From positions 1-64,000 of the forward strand of contig RQOL01000896.1 in NCBI GenBank assembly GCA_013076295.1: a DNA stretch of 64,000 nt. Reading direction: 5' to 3'. The first letter of the stretch is position 1. Every line of letters starts with the position of its first letter. Positions 46,801-58,300 of this stretch are shown piece after piece. Made by a program: the position numbers and the translations under genes. The notes beneath the pieces are model-generated. The model did not search any database and was not told where the DNA came from. It saw only the letters and a list, made by a program, of their open reading frames with translations. This DNA is from Sanderia malayensis (taxonomy: Eukaryota; Cnidaria; Scyphozoa; Semaeostomeae; Pelagiidae).

Positions 46801-48406
46801 TGATGAATGAAAATGGAAACGTAAAAACACTTCACCTTGGGGATAGTTCAAAAAGCTTTATTTTTCAAAAAACATCTTATCTTACCTGGAATAATCGGCT
46901 GGAACAATGTTCTGTTGGTGTCATGAGTTGTTCCTGCGCCGGTCACAGTTTCTTGTCTGCCATCATTGTTATCTATAGATGAATGAACTGGGATGTCTTT
47001 GATAAGCCCCTTCGCAAAGCAAACAGGATTGGATGGTACCAACTTTGCCCATTGATCGTTTTGCTTCAAAACCTCATTGTAGGCTATGGAATGACCCAAG
47101 CGATGTAAATTCATAACTGTTTCTTTACTTCCAGTTGTGCGGTGGACTGTCTGACCTAGCACGACTTGCTTATACGATTTTTCGCCAGTAACAAAGGACT
47201 GCCAGTCTGAAGCAATAGACCACACCCTTGTAGCGATGTTCTTTGATTTAGTGATTGCATATCCTGAATCGTTAACCTGATAGTTTGAACCATACTTAGA
47301 TGCATATATGACGTTATATATTTCTGGCAACGGATCTGCATCCAGCTGGATACCCAAATCCAAATTCTCATTTGAAGCAAGCTGTTTTGATTTTAAACGA
47401 ATAAGATATGAAAAAGATCTGACGAAATCCTCGTCTCTTAAACAACGACCCTGTAAAGTTGCAACACTGTAAGGATTAATACTCGATGCATGTACAATTA
47501 TATATTTTCCCGAAGGGAAAAACGCTATTTCGTCGCCAAATTCTGCAATTAAATGTCGTTTCAATGTTACTGTATGTTCAATCACAGGTGAAATATCTTG
47601 CTCCTCGCTGAAACTCTTGATATCAGCTAGCATATCATGAAGTAGAAATGCATTTTTATTTCTCAAAATTTTAATTCGAGCTGCTCTAAAGAAGTCATTT
47701 AGTGTCTGTGCCTTCTTTTCTTCATAATTGGCATCCTCTTCTTCTTTTTCGGTTACGGGATTAATGGCGTATTTCAATAAACGTCGATTGAAAACAAGTC
47801 ATAAGATTGTCCACTCTGAAGTAATTTTAGGCGTCTTGCTGCTGGGTTGAACCTATGCTCGTGGATCGATAGAAAAATTTCAGTTCGTTCTAATATCCGG
47901 TTTCGGGACTTTTCTTGAGAGCACCTCGCCAAACCATCCTCTAAATATGAATTCGTATCCACTGATCGAATTTCTTGACAAGTGAAGCATCGCCTTTTAG
48001 TTTTCAAGTGTTGGCTGTTCGATCGTCGATAGAGTGTGGTTGAGTTTTGTTCACAGCTAGAATCTTCTGCATTATCTTCAACGGTGTGAGCAACTGTTTC
48101 CACTTTTCCATATCGTTTGAGATAACTGCTAGCTTTTGTTCTAAATATAACACGACATGTGTTATGTACAGAACCGAAAGCCTCCTCCTTTTCACAAATA
48201 GACTCACTAACGTTTGTAAAATTATGATACTTGTCTTTGAGATCGATATTTATATCCCTCCAAAGTAACGATAATTCTTTCAGCTTCACCCAACCACTAT
48301 CTGTCAGGGAATGTTTTTTTTCTTTATTGTCAAGCGTTCCACGACACAAGAGGCACTTAGTTTCATGTTCTGACTCTAGGCTTAAAAAGCTTTTGGAAAA
48401 TGCCAT
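43805..48406 (-). CDS. Element protein: Cys/His-rich N-terminus and XPG/FEN1-like nuclease domain (spliced, frameshifted)
   Basis: Exon 1 runs 48,406-46,886 and exon 2 starts at 46,739; the 146-bp intron is GT-AG (CCAG/GTAAG and TTTTTCAG/GAAAAG) and keeps frame. The N-terminus has ETKCLLCRG with VHNTCRV, then RRCFTCQEI with DLFSIDVY, two zinc-ribbon-like sets. The centre has IILMGGFHQLRVAQ and a NYSRYLSYQHIF segment. The 45,456-44,473 block holds FFDGMAIL (Asp177), EIVFDNYSENSIK (Asp218), NHQEADTRL (Glu276, Asp278) and VAKDTDILIL (Asp298, Asp300); GCDSTS follows in the next frame (about 44,393). This is the order of acidic metal ligands in FEN1/XPG nucleases. The end is a D/E/S-rich tail. Frame breaks lie near 47,780, 46,500, 45,600, 44,470, 44,130 and 43,990. 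I recognise the overall protein only as a common uncharacterised invertebrate family; the nuclease reading is mine. Confidence 0.65.
46740..46885 (-). other. Intron of the element gene
   Basis: Donor GTAAGAT after CCAG, acceptor preceded by a T-run (TTTTTTCAG). Translation resumes in frame on the far side, and the intron itself contains stops in that frame. Splice signals are intact. Confidence 0.75.
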
Positions 48407-48539
48407 TCTTGTTCACATTTCCATGGCCTTCCGCAGACCCAACATCCAAAATCTTCAATTGGATGACGAACATTTGAACTCGAGGAATGACTGAATTTGA
48501 TCTCTTGGTTACACCCACTTCCTGTACAAGTCTGTATGT

Positions 48540-48923
48540 GTCTATTCACAACTTTTTAAAATATTTCCCTCTATTGCACCTGTCAAAGCTTTAGCGATGC
48601 TGAAATTGCAATGTTTATTCAAATTTCGTGATGACGTCATCGACCACGCCCAAATTGTTGTTATTTTGCCTAATTTTTGTGCTAATTGACTTAACAGGCG
48701 TCAAAATTGAAATAATGACAATTTAAAAGAATGATTTAATAGTTTTTTATTAAGTTAAATGATGAAAAAGGTAGCTATAATGACGTCATCGACCACACCC
48801 AAACGCTGCAAAATTCGGAAAGGCCCATGATTTATTTGGAATCTACGGGTCTTAAAACCCCAAAATCAGCTTTCAAACAAAAAGTTAGGCAGTTTGTTAG
48901 ATAGTTGTACTATTTGACCTGTC
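48540..48923 (-). repeat. Right long terminal inverted repeat
   Basis: Inverse of the left repeat, with TGACGTCA at 48,632-48,639 and 48,781-48,788. A few small indels distinguish the copies. Confidence 0.88.
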
Positions 48924-49536
48924 TATTTTGCGTCTATTGTAATCTTTTGATCAATAAGTGTGTGGTTACAAGTAAGAAACTATTAAGGAACTGGATTTTA
49001 GTACTACAATTCGGTGAAAACAGGTCCCAAATTAAAGAACTTTAAGAACTAGGCATTGAGGTAGGTTCCTGACAAAAAGAGTGTAATTGGGCTCGTGATA
49101 GATGATGGTGATGATGATTATTATACCGCATCTTACGGTGTTGTTTTTGTTTTTTATTGAATCTCACCTGGTCACACGTAAACCTAAATATTGAAAGTGT
49201 AAGTGTATACAAAAATGTGTATAATCTAAAATGATTAAAGGACCCAAAGCACATGTCTATTTATTAAAAAACTCGCAAGCTCTAGTAAAATTTTATAATT
49301 TCCGAACCACAAAAGTTGGCACTGAAATGTCGTCGGAAATGTCTAAAGTTTTTCAATTATTTCTCTCTTGTTGTTCTAAAAGTTTCTGAAGTTTTTATAA
49401 AAAAACTGTAGATCCATGATAGCATTAACAAATGAGAAGGCAGAGGAAGCAGCGTGACTGCTTTATTTTTGGTTGTTCCGCTTTTTTTGCTTGTTACTAG
49501 GGTTGTTCCCCTTGTTCCGTTTTTTTAGCAAAGTCG
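48924..49536. other. Right arm of the 8.2-kb unit, no gene
   Basis: AT-rich sequence ending in the right terminal repeat of the outer unit (about 49,460-49,536), which includes the GGAACAA repeats seen also at 43,122-43,180. No coding region recognised. Confidence 0.55.
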
Positions 49537-49884
49537 ATCAATAAATCCCCAGCAATTAGCTAAGACTGCACCTTTTGCAGAAAATGCATCAGCAAAAATT
49601 TGAAGGTTATCAGATGTGAGTCAGGGCTGATTTAGGTTGCTCACAAGGTGAGAGTATTATCAAATATAGCTATTATCTATTACTCTATTTGCGATGTCAC
49701 ACAATTGGGGAACTGGTCTGCCAAACATTGGTACCATATCAGCATATCTACATGGGTATGCAAATCTCTTTAAGCAAATGCATGTTTCTACTGCTTCAGC
49801 TACCCAGCCATTGTAGCAACGTATATTCATAGCTTCCAGACGCGTCTTCATAAACTCTCTGTTAAATACAGTGCTACAACACAA

Positions 49885-51432
49885 GAGCGAGAAACCCTGT
49901 TAAATTAAAGATGGTCGGATAACAGAGAAGTAGTGGAAAATATTTGCTGTATTTACTGCAGTTACTATTACCTAATCTCTATATTTTTGTTTCTTTTTCG
50001 ACTGTTTTATCATCATACTTGCATTCACTTGAGGGCGAGGGCCAGGTCACTATTTGGCAAAATCACAAATTGCTTCACCCCTCGTCTTTTATTCATGGCA
50101 GTCATTGCACTATTCATGAAAAACATAAGAATTTTAAGGCTTCCCTGGACCGACAATTATTCCAATTAAGGTAAAATAGGAAATGTTCATCACGTGACTA
50201 TACCAATCATAGCAACGTCTTAAAACCTTCCAACGTATGGTTTCCAGTTTCAAGTCACCCATCATTAGGAAAAGAATTGCTGTCCATTCAGTGGAAAGAG
50301 CAAGATGGACAAATGCTCCTCCGCGGAGGCAAGATATCGACTTTAAACATCATTTTTACCCCATAAACACCAGCAGAGGTCCATAGCTACTTGAAAATAT
50401 CCATTTAAATTTCTCCGCCCTAAGTTGGTACCTATCCCAAGTTTTCTCGAAAAGAGCACAATCATATTCGGCCACGCAGACCCTTAGCTACGCAGCAGGC
50501 AATACTCAATATTTTAAACGTGTACATTGTTAAGCAAAACCAGCTAAAACTTAGAATGAAATATCGACAAGCTTTCAGATAATATAACTAACCTTTGCTT
50601 TGCATAATAAGAAGTCGTCTCCTGAATTCCTCACTGAAGAAAATATTTGTTTAATTTAAAATACCACCAGCAACAGTTAATCAATGCATTAACATCTGTA
50701 AATTTTTAGGAAAGAGGCAATGGAGAGCTCGTTGCATAAAGACTCTAATATAGATTGATGTTATTTGAAAAAACAAGTTGAAGAAATTTGAAATCAAATG
50801 TTTGTTCAAGAATATATATTAGCTCAAATAATATAAGCTTTGGGATGCCTCCAAAACCATAAACTATAGAGATAACCGCGAAAAGGGCGTCATGCAGTTA
50901 TTTAAAAGGAAAAACTCAGAACTTAACATGACAGTTCAAAACTAAAGAAATGCGTTCCGGCATAGCAAAATTCATTCGCAAAGTTCTAGAAAAATAAACA
51001 AAAATCTATCACCACACTTTCTCAACCCTGCGAATGCAGTAATGTTTGGAGTAAATGCTCAGAGCGTGTTTCAAATTACTAAATGTAAAGGCTGAGTTAC
51101 AATGGCAACTTGTGACTACAATATTCGACTAATACAATGCCGAATTGAGGCATATTATGTTACAACGTAGCTTCGCGAAAAACATGATGATGCAATTTTC
51201 CTTGCTGTATTTTGCGCCATATTAATGAAGTCATTTATTTCAACAACGCAGTTCATTTGAATCCAAAATATAAAGCTAGATATAAATCTATTAAATAACA
51301 ACTAACAGCACCATTACAAGCAACAGGGCTACACCTTTAAACATAAGAGCAAAAATATTGTATGGAATAAAAGAAAAACTTTGATCATATTCCATGCAAT
51401 ATTCTCAGCACGAATAATGATCTTTTGCTTTT
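49885..51432. other. Intergenic, no gene recognised
   Basis: AT-rich, with no motif-bearing frame. The right end of the PIF element should lie in the first few hundred bases, but I could not find its terminal repeat. Confidence 0.45.
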
Positions 51433-52194
51433 GGCCCTGTTCACACGACATCGTTTTCATTCGACTCCGTTTTCATTTTGATCCGTTTACGATACTGCTT
51501 TACACGGAAACAATTGAAAATGGTGTATTCCAATCCGCTTCTGCGTTTTCAAATGAAAACGATCTGGAAGTGGAGTGCATCGTTTTCAGTTTGAGCTCGT
51601 GTGAATGCATGAAAACGAGGCAAGTGAAAACGGAACCTCAGTGTGACAGCTTGCGATTTGCGTTTCCAATTGCTTCCGTTTCCGATTGCTCTTGGGGCCG
51701 AATTTAAAAGGTTTAGAAACATTTGATTGATTTGACAAATTGAATATGAATGTGTATATCTTAGATGTTTTGGAGTTTTTGTTCCTATAATGACTTTATT
51801 ATCTGACAATCTGACATTTCTCAGTAAATGGATGCAAGCTCAAGTTCCTGAGCTTGACAGAGAAAATTACTCGGTCCAAAAAATGCTAAGAACCTGCAAG
51901 GACAGAAAGTTGTGGAAATCTACGGTCACCTACGTCCTGAGAGGACATGGTACCTAGAGAGAGAGAGAATGACTTTATTACGAAATATTGAACACGGAAA
52001 TGGGTACAGGACGTTCAAATTTGGCGCAAAAGACACATTAGAAATATTTGAAAGAGGGGGAATCGCAGTGGGAGCGAAATGAAGCGCAAAACTGTGAAAA
52101 ATGAAAACGATGTCGTGTGAACAGAATGAAAAATGCACACCGTTTTGCCTCTGGAATCCGGAGCAAAATGAAAACGGTGTCATGTGAACGAAGC
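51433..52194. mobile_element. Non-autonomous Harbinger element related to the one at 61,084
   Basis: Starts GGCCCTGTTCACACGAC and ends in the complement of GGCTTCGTTCACATGAC. About 230 bases at the left and 120 at the right resemble the ends of the autonomous element beginning at 61,084, including repeated CGTTTTCA blocks and GTGTGAA. The interior (about 51,825-51,955) has a short frame ending KDRKLWKSTVTYVLRG, reminiscent of a LINE C-terminus and unrelated to the Harbinger genes. It carries no transposase, so movement would need the partner. Confidence 0.78.
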
Positions 52195-52281
52195 CTTTGA
52201 TGCTCTAGTAGAGAAGGTGTTTGTTGAAGAAATTAAAGGCGAGACATGCGGTTCGGGGGAGGGTCTAATAAAAAGGTAGTA

Positions 52282-52287
52282 TTTATT
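52282..52287 (-). terminator. Polyadenylation signal of the PHF7/G2E3-like gene
   Basis: AATAAA on the minus strand, about 25 bases after the stop codon at 52,314-52,312. Confidence 0.6.
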
Positions 52288-52311
52288 GGAAGCATTACAG
52301 TATCCGTCAGT

Positions 52312-55300
52312 CTATTCAAGTAAGCTTCGTTCAAAATATTTAAACAAATCACAGGTCAAATTCAATACACGAGGAAAGCATTCAGATTTGTCATAATTTT
52401 CAGCTTGAACGACTGTTGGTGATTGTTGCAAGGCAACACAATTCCTTCTAACATCCAGTGAATCATGGGTGGTACTAATCTGCTTCCCATATCGAAATTT
52501 ATCCTCGACTTTCAAATCTCTGTTTCCAGACGATCTGCCGTCAAATATCCTGGGAACAGAAACTCTCTCAGAAATATCTCCTGGTTGTTCAAAGTTTCGG
52601 CCTTCAACTTGTATACTCTGTTCGAAAATCGAAATTCTGGTACCCAGACATGTTTGTGCGCATCCAGATAAAGTAGAAATATTGGTTGGCAGTTGTGGTG
52701 GTATTGTCTCCAACTTAACAACGTTTGAATTTAATGAAAATCTGCTATTGAAATTTCCATAGTTTGTTTCTACGTTGGCATTGTCTTCTTGGCTATTCAG
52801 TGTCTCTCTTACAGGTTGGGAATTACCCTGAATATGCAAACTGATCTTACTCTGAAATGCAGAGTTAGTAATTCCTGCAACGATTTTCCATGAATATCCG
52901 TAGTTAATATTGATGTTGGCTCCTAAAGTTAATAGGATATCATCTATAGCAACAATGCATGGCTTGGTATTTGCAAGAATGAGATGAGGATGACGAGAAT
53001 TGTTTTCAGCCGCTATGCAAATATCGCAATGGAAATCGATCACATCGATTCCATTACTCATAAAGGAGGCACATTGCTTGTGAATGCCTGCTTGACCACA
53101 TATTTCACATCTAAGTATCTCCCATCGTCTAAAAATAAAAATTGAACGAAGCTGTAGCATGAAAATTGAGGAATAAAACAAATATATTTAATTTTTCCAT
53201 GAGGAAAACGGAAGAAACAGGCTCTAAGATGAGTACTAATAATGTTGTTTGCATTTCGCTTAACAAACATAAAAAACTCAATTTTGAAGAGCTTAATAAA
53301 AAACATCACAAATTCTTACAATTTTGGACTCAGAAAAAACCTTATACCAAAGGTTCGCAAACTTCCCAAACTTCACAACTATATATAGAGTTAATTGAAT
53401 AAGAATAATATCAATTGGCTTCAATAACGAAAACCATGCATTCAATCTCGTATCTAAAATACAACTCTTACACTATGATACATCAATCGCCAAAAATTTC
53501 GGACGGTTTAATTTTCGGACAATTATACAGTCCGAAAATTAACCGTTCGAAATTTTTAGCATCCGAAAATTTTACCGCCCGAAAATTTTACTGCCAATAA
53601 ACTATATATAAAAGTTGCGAAATATATTTCTTTATACTTCCGATATGTTTTATTGACCAAGCAAAAAGTTGGAAAGTGACTAGCCTCTTTTAAGGAATCA
53701 AAGGAGGGCAAATTTTAAAAAGGGGACCTCAGTTTTACCGTAGGAAAAAATTTTTATCTGGGTTTCTTGATTCTTAGTTGCTATTTCGGTTTCTTGCTTA
53801 GTGTAAAAAATAGAAACTGCTAAAATAAAAGCATCAAAGGGAAAAAAGGGACCTCTGTTGGGGGGGGGGGGGCAAAATATCATAAAAAGCTTTAACTGGG
53901 GGGGGGGGCAGCCAGCATGGCAGGGGGGCATTTGCCCCCCCTAGTTTCTATGTTAAAAGAGGCCTTGAATAGCAAGCAAGTGTGAAAATACTTGGCTTTG
54001 TTAGCCATCATTTGAAAATGCACGCCAGGTGTAGTCAAACAGAAAACGCTATAGAAGAGACAACATTTCGTTCAGGCAACCAATACGAATATAGCAGGAT
54101 TCTTCTCATCATTTGATTAGCTTGATTGATCCTCGTCGTCAGTATGATCATCATCAAGCATGATTAGCAGCAGCTCAGCTTCCTCTAAGTTCTCTGATTC
54201 ATTTCCTTTTGTGTTTGGAAATGGTTCATCCGAGAATTCCCCAGTTTCATTATCGACTTTCCTCAATTTCGATACAAACTAGAACTGTATTCATTGCATG
54301 TAGTAATTTTAAAATGTATACGACGATAAGAATAGAAATGATGAGAAAACCAGAGACAAATTCAGTTGACAAGTTCTTAAGTTTACAGTTGAAGTTGAAA
54401 ATTCTGGATCCCTCTCCTTTCTAGATGTTTTTGTTTCCCACCTAGACCTTGGTTTTGAAACTAGTTTGTTTAGAAAAAAGACTTTTACTGGCTTATATTC
54501 TCTTTTTGACTCTCTCACTCCCCTTAAATTTAAGCGTAATCTTATCTCCGTTTTGTTGATGCGAGATTTGTTCATCTTATGCTACATTTCATATTGAAGT
54601 TACCCGTATTAAACGTTTTCTCAGTCTTAATGGTTACCCTCTACAACTTATTGACTATACTATTCGCATGTTTCTTAATAAATTATATCAGCCACCTATT
54701 TGTAAAGATACTGTTCCACACAAGAAAATTTTGGTTTGCCTCCCGTTTTTAGGATTTCATTCTCTTCAAATACGTAAAAAACTTAATAAGATTTTTTCTG
54801 AAGCCTATCCGTATATTAAACTTCATTTCGTTTTTTCCTCCTCTAAACTATCTCTTCATTTTAAAGACCGTTTTCCTGTTTCCATTTGTTACTATGGGAA
54901 GACCTCCCGCCATTTAGCCACTCGCAGCCGAGAACATTTGGGAGTAGGAAAGGCAGGTCAACCTGTTAAGTCTTCCTCTTCGGCCATACTAGATCACCTT
55001 ATTGCCTTTGGGCATGAGGCCACTCTTGACAACTTTTCTATTTTAAAGAAAGCATCCAATGAGTTTGATCTCCTTTTGTTTGAAAGCCTTCTTATCCTAC
55101 GTGACCACCCCTCTCTTGACAATCAAACGTCTAGCATTCCCCTACAGCTATTTTAATTAATTTATTGTTGTTTTCTTTGTTTTTCATTGCATTTTAGTTT
55201 GTATGTTGCCTCTCAACTATTTCACGATTGTATTCTTTTCTTTTAGTTATGCCTTTGTTTGCTAATATATAAATATTGCATTTATTCTACTTCTTGTCAT

Positions 55301-58300
55301 CTGAGGATGCTGACAGTTATTCAGCGAAACGTTATGTGAATTTTTACTGGTTATGTCTTAGTTATTTCAATTTAATTCATGGATTTGTCTATTGGATTTG
55401 TCAACTGAATTTGTCAACTGAATTTGTCTCTGGTTTTCTCATCATGTCTATTCTTATCGTCGTATACATTTTAAAACTGTATTCATGTATTCAATCATTA
55501 GTGTTGTGTGTTTTGTTGAAGATCTCATTGTTATGTTGTGTTATGAACCTTGAATATACTATCCGAAAGTCCTCTGAGTCTCTTTACATTTTGTCCGAAA
55601 TTCCTGTGCGAAATCAGGATTTTTCAGTCCGAAATTTTCTGTCCGAAAATTAAACGTCCGAAATTAAACCGTCCGAAATGTTTGGGGATTAATGTACTCT
55701 CATTTCTGTTATGATTTTGTTGTAAAAACATGACTGGGAACCTTAAATCAAAGATCCATCCATAAACACCCCCTTCATGACTAAAATGCAAATTAAAAAA
55801 GGCCAATGTTGTGAGGTGTAGGTAAGAATAGAACTGTGAAGTTTATTGCGTTTAGAACAGAAATAGCCTAAAATTTTGATTTCACCGTCATTTCACTTTA
55901 TCTATGACAATCTATTACATATAAACTTGACAAATTTGAAGTATTTGCATTCATGCGTATCCTAGAGAATTATCCAGGATATAAAACAAAATAATTTTTG
56001 CGAACTTGAAGATTAATTAATAATTTTCGAAAATGGCTTATAAAAGTGATTAGCTATTGATAATGACACAAAGCCAGGAAAGGTGATTTGCTGCAGTGAG
56101 GGTTGTGAATAGAAGAGAATAAAATAAAGGTGACTGTCGATGTTGTCAATAGCGAACTTTTATCCGAATCATAGAGTCAAAATGTCAGAGTAAAAAAATG
56201 TGTTCAAAATAGGCATTAGAGAATTCACGCTCAAAGTGGGCTTTTGAAGATATCTACAGGGCCACTACACTGTTGTCACTTGTTATCAAAATGAATAATG
56301 TTTATAGCACAACTGGTCGCCCAGTAGTGATTCCAATGGGTTCAGAACTTGTAGCCATAAAGTAAAACAGATGGCATTTTTTGGACACTGTATAACTTTG
56401 CATTCATAGTCATACCGAGGATATTGCACGTATCTATTAATACAATATTCAGGTGTTGCAATACTTAATTTATTTGGCAAAGTAATCCAATAACACGACT
56501 TTGGGCAGTGTGGTTGGTTATAGCTTTCGCACGCAGCTTAAACACTCTTCTCAATTAAACTTCACTTCGGGAATGCCAAAGCCCAGCCACAGGCCAAGGC
56601 CAATTGAAGAAAGTACTATTTGTACAAAAAAAACGAATAACCGCAAAAGAAATTGTCTTCAAAAGTTATCAAACCAATTTGGGTGAACAAGACTGAAATT
56701 TGGCGATTTGGCAATAGCAATTTGGCCAATAAAGGAGGGTGGGGTAATATTCGTAAAATTCGATAAAATTTGGCCAGCTTACAATATTTTCAGAATAAAA
56801 TCTAAAAAAGCTCAAAAACCCTATCCGACACATTTTCTTGATGTAATTCTCTCACAGTGGCATGCGTTTCAGCATAATGATGAATTCCAAGATTCACTTC
56901 TGAGTTTGCATGTTCCCTCCCCTTTTCCAGATCCAAAATTTAGAAACTTTTGAACTCAACCTCAAACACCGGTCGCAATACGTTAACAAACATCCACACA
57001 AATAACACCCATCGTCGTTTAGTAATGAATCTGTTGTTCTAAAAACCATGGCTACCGCTTTTCTATGCCTACACAAGACTATAATTAGGCTTCCTGAAAA
57101 ACTTCTGCTGACCAAGGATGTGGTGATCACAATGACACAGCCAAGTAAATCTCGTAATTAATGTGATAAAACTTTTACCTCATCGTTAAGGTCCGGCCAT
57201 TAGGAACCCCAACTTGGAATGAAAAATAATTTTGAATGATAAAGTTCAATAATAGAGCGGAAGACACAGGAGGAGCTTCTGCCTAGCTATCAGAGCCAAG
57301 GTGCGGCAGAGCGCTTGTAAATGGAAAACCCCTCGTCTTGTGCTCACCAGCTAACTATGCAAAACAGGTCGTTCATAATAATCATAGTATAATAATAAAA
57401 AATTTGGCCTTGCAGCAATTGAAACCTTTTAAATTGAAATGCCAAAATTAGAGAAGTAATATATAAAAAGATATCTGGTAACAAATACTTACCCAGATTT
57501 TCTAAAGTATCTGTTTCCTTTTGGACATTGACAATATCTGCAATCGCAGCAATTATAGGTTTCAAGAAGGTCATTATACCTCTGGCCATCTTCCCACAAC
57601 GCGTCCCTGAAAAAGATTAAACAACAAATTGTATGTCAGCTTAAAGTAATACAGAAGTTACAGTTTCGAACAAAAGATATACACTAATTGCACGGCGCGC
57701 CCTCGAGAGGTCTGGAACTAGTTTTGGGGTGAAAAATTATTTCACCCTCGGCATCTTCGACAGTATTGTTGAAAGTTTACTCTCATTTTGTTCGTATTTT
57801 CACGTTTATATCTTTGACGTAGTCTGTAATCTTTGGAGCAGCTTTCTTAAAACCTCTTGTAAGTACTAAGTCTTGCCAACTACGAAAACGATGGAGTTTC
57901 AATTGCTTTCTGCGATGAAAGTAGAGTTAGTTGAAGGCCTTGCTCCGTCTTCGAAGATTGAAAGTGAGTAGTCGAAAGTGAGAACTGGTGGCCAGAGTTT
58001 GTGGCTATTGAAAACAATGTTCAAATTACCCCAATAAGTGAAAAGGTGGAGGAAGCATTAGAAGTACAAAAAATTAGAAAAGTTCCCTTTTTTGCTTGCA
58101 ACCAAATTGGGTTTCATTGGGATGGCCTAAAATAGGACTTGCAACTCGATCAAGCTGTATGAAACTAGTTTGGATTGTTTAAACATAACCGAGTTTAGTA
58201 TCCCTAAGTTGTATTTCAGTTGTTCTTTTGATTTCAGCTATTTTATGAACATCGTAGACTCTAATGCAAGAAGCATGTTTTTGAAACAAGTTAGCTCTAT

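Larger units (their letters stand above)
43251..48923 (-). mobile_element. 5.7-kb inverted-repeat element encoding an XPG/FEN1-like protein, no known transposase
   Basis: 43,251-43,620 and 48,540-48,923 are inverted copies over about 370 bp, beginning GACAGGTCAAATAGTAC; TA borders both ends. One long minus-strand gene (48,406 to 43,805) fills most of the interior. The protein has N-terminal Cys/His clusters, a central region with no function I can name, a C-terminal XPG/FEN1-like acidic motif series and an acidic tail. I see no DDE, Rep/Hel, tyrosine recombinase or RT domain. The long repeats are well preserved. It sits inside the 8.2-kb unit. Confidence 0.82.
41342..49536. mobile_element. 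8.2-kb inverted-repeat unit with 10-bp target duplication (possibly Mutator-like)
   Basis: The left end starts CGACATTGCTAACACATGG and the right end, inverted, CGACTTTGCTAAAAAAACGG. Both then continue GGAACAAG-GGAACAA over about 33 bases. ATCAATAAAT lies outside both ends (41,332-41,341 and 49,537-49,546). A 10-bp duplication suits Mutator-like elements (8-11 bp), but no MULE transposase is present. Its interior consists of a pentanucleotide array, two LINE fragments and the 43,251-48,923 element, so it is either a non-autonomous carrier or a unit disrupted by later insertions. Confidence 0.8.
40758..49884 (-). pseudogene. PIF/Harbinger transposase interrupted by an 8.2-kb insertion
   Basis: The N-terminal part (49,884 to 49,547) has RFAYPCRYADMVPMFGRPV and, after stops, NCWGFID with the first catalytic Asp. 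The remainder (41,331 to 40,758) resumes with GSVWPIC, then VVTPSGLSVN, LYGDPAYP with the second Asp region, VRVSVEWLLGDI with the Glu, and NLKIGLSAVGK in another frame. The break falls directly after the Asp codon and the coding frame is restored if one copy of ATCAATAAAT is kept. Additional single-base shifts make the gene inactive. Confidence 0.85.
53479..55695 (+). mobile_element. Penelope-like element with CCGAAA-rich terminal inverted repeats, in an intron
   Basis: The left end TACATCAATCGCCAAAAA and the right end, inverted (TACATTAATCCCCAAACA), continue into TTTCGGACGGTTTAATTTTCGGAC-type repeats. Between them is a decayed Penelope-like coding region (54,270-55,156). A 5'-truncated copy of the same right end lies at 39,725-39,866. 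The element is within the intron between exons B and C of the PHF7/G2E3-like gene. Confidence 0.65.

Noticed and set aside
43251..48923. Mutator, hAT or Helitron classification for the 5.7-kb element
   Set aside because: No SWIM, BED, DDE/D or Rep-helicase motif seen, and the flank is TA rather than 8-9 bp or AT insertion.
52196..52280. Plus-strand coding segment beside the Harbinger MITE
   Set aside because: Short, no motif, and it overlaps the 3' side of the minus-strand PHD gene.
53850..53940. G-run cluster as a G-quadruplex regulatory element
   Set aside because: Runs of G are long homopolymers inside repeat sequence; no evidence of regulatory placement.
56286..57130. Small frames in the large intron
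   Set aside because: None carries a domain or fits the exon phases of the surrounding gene.
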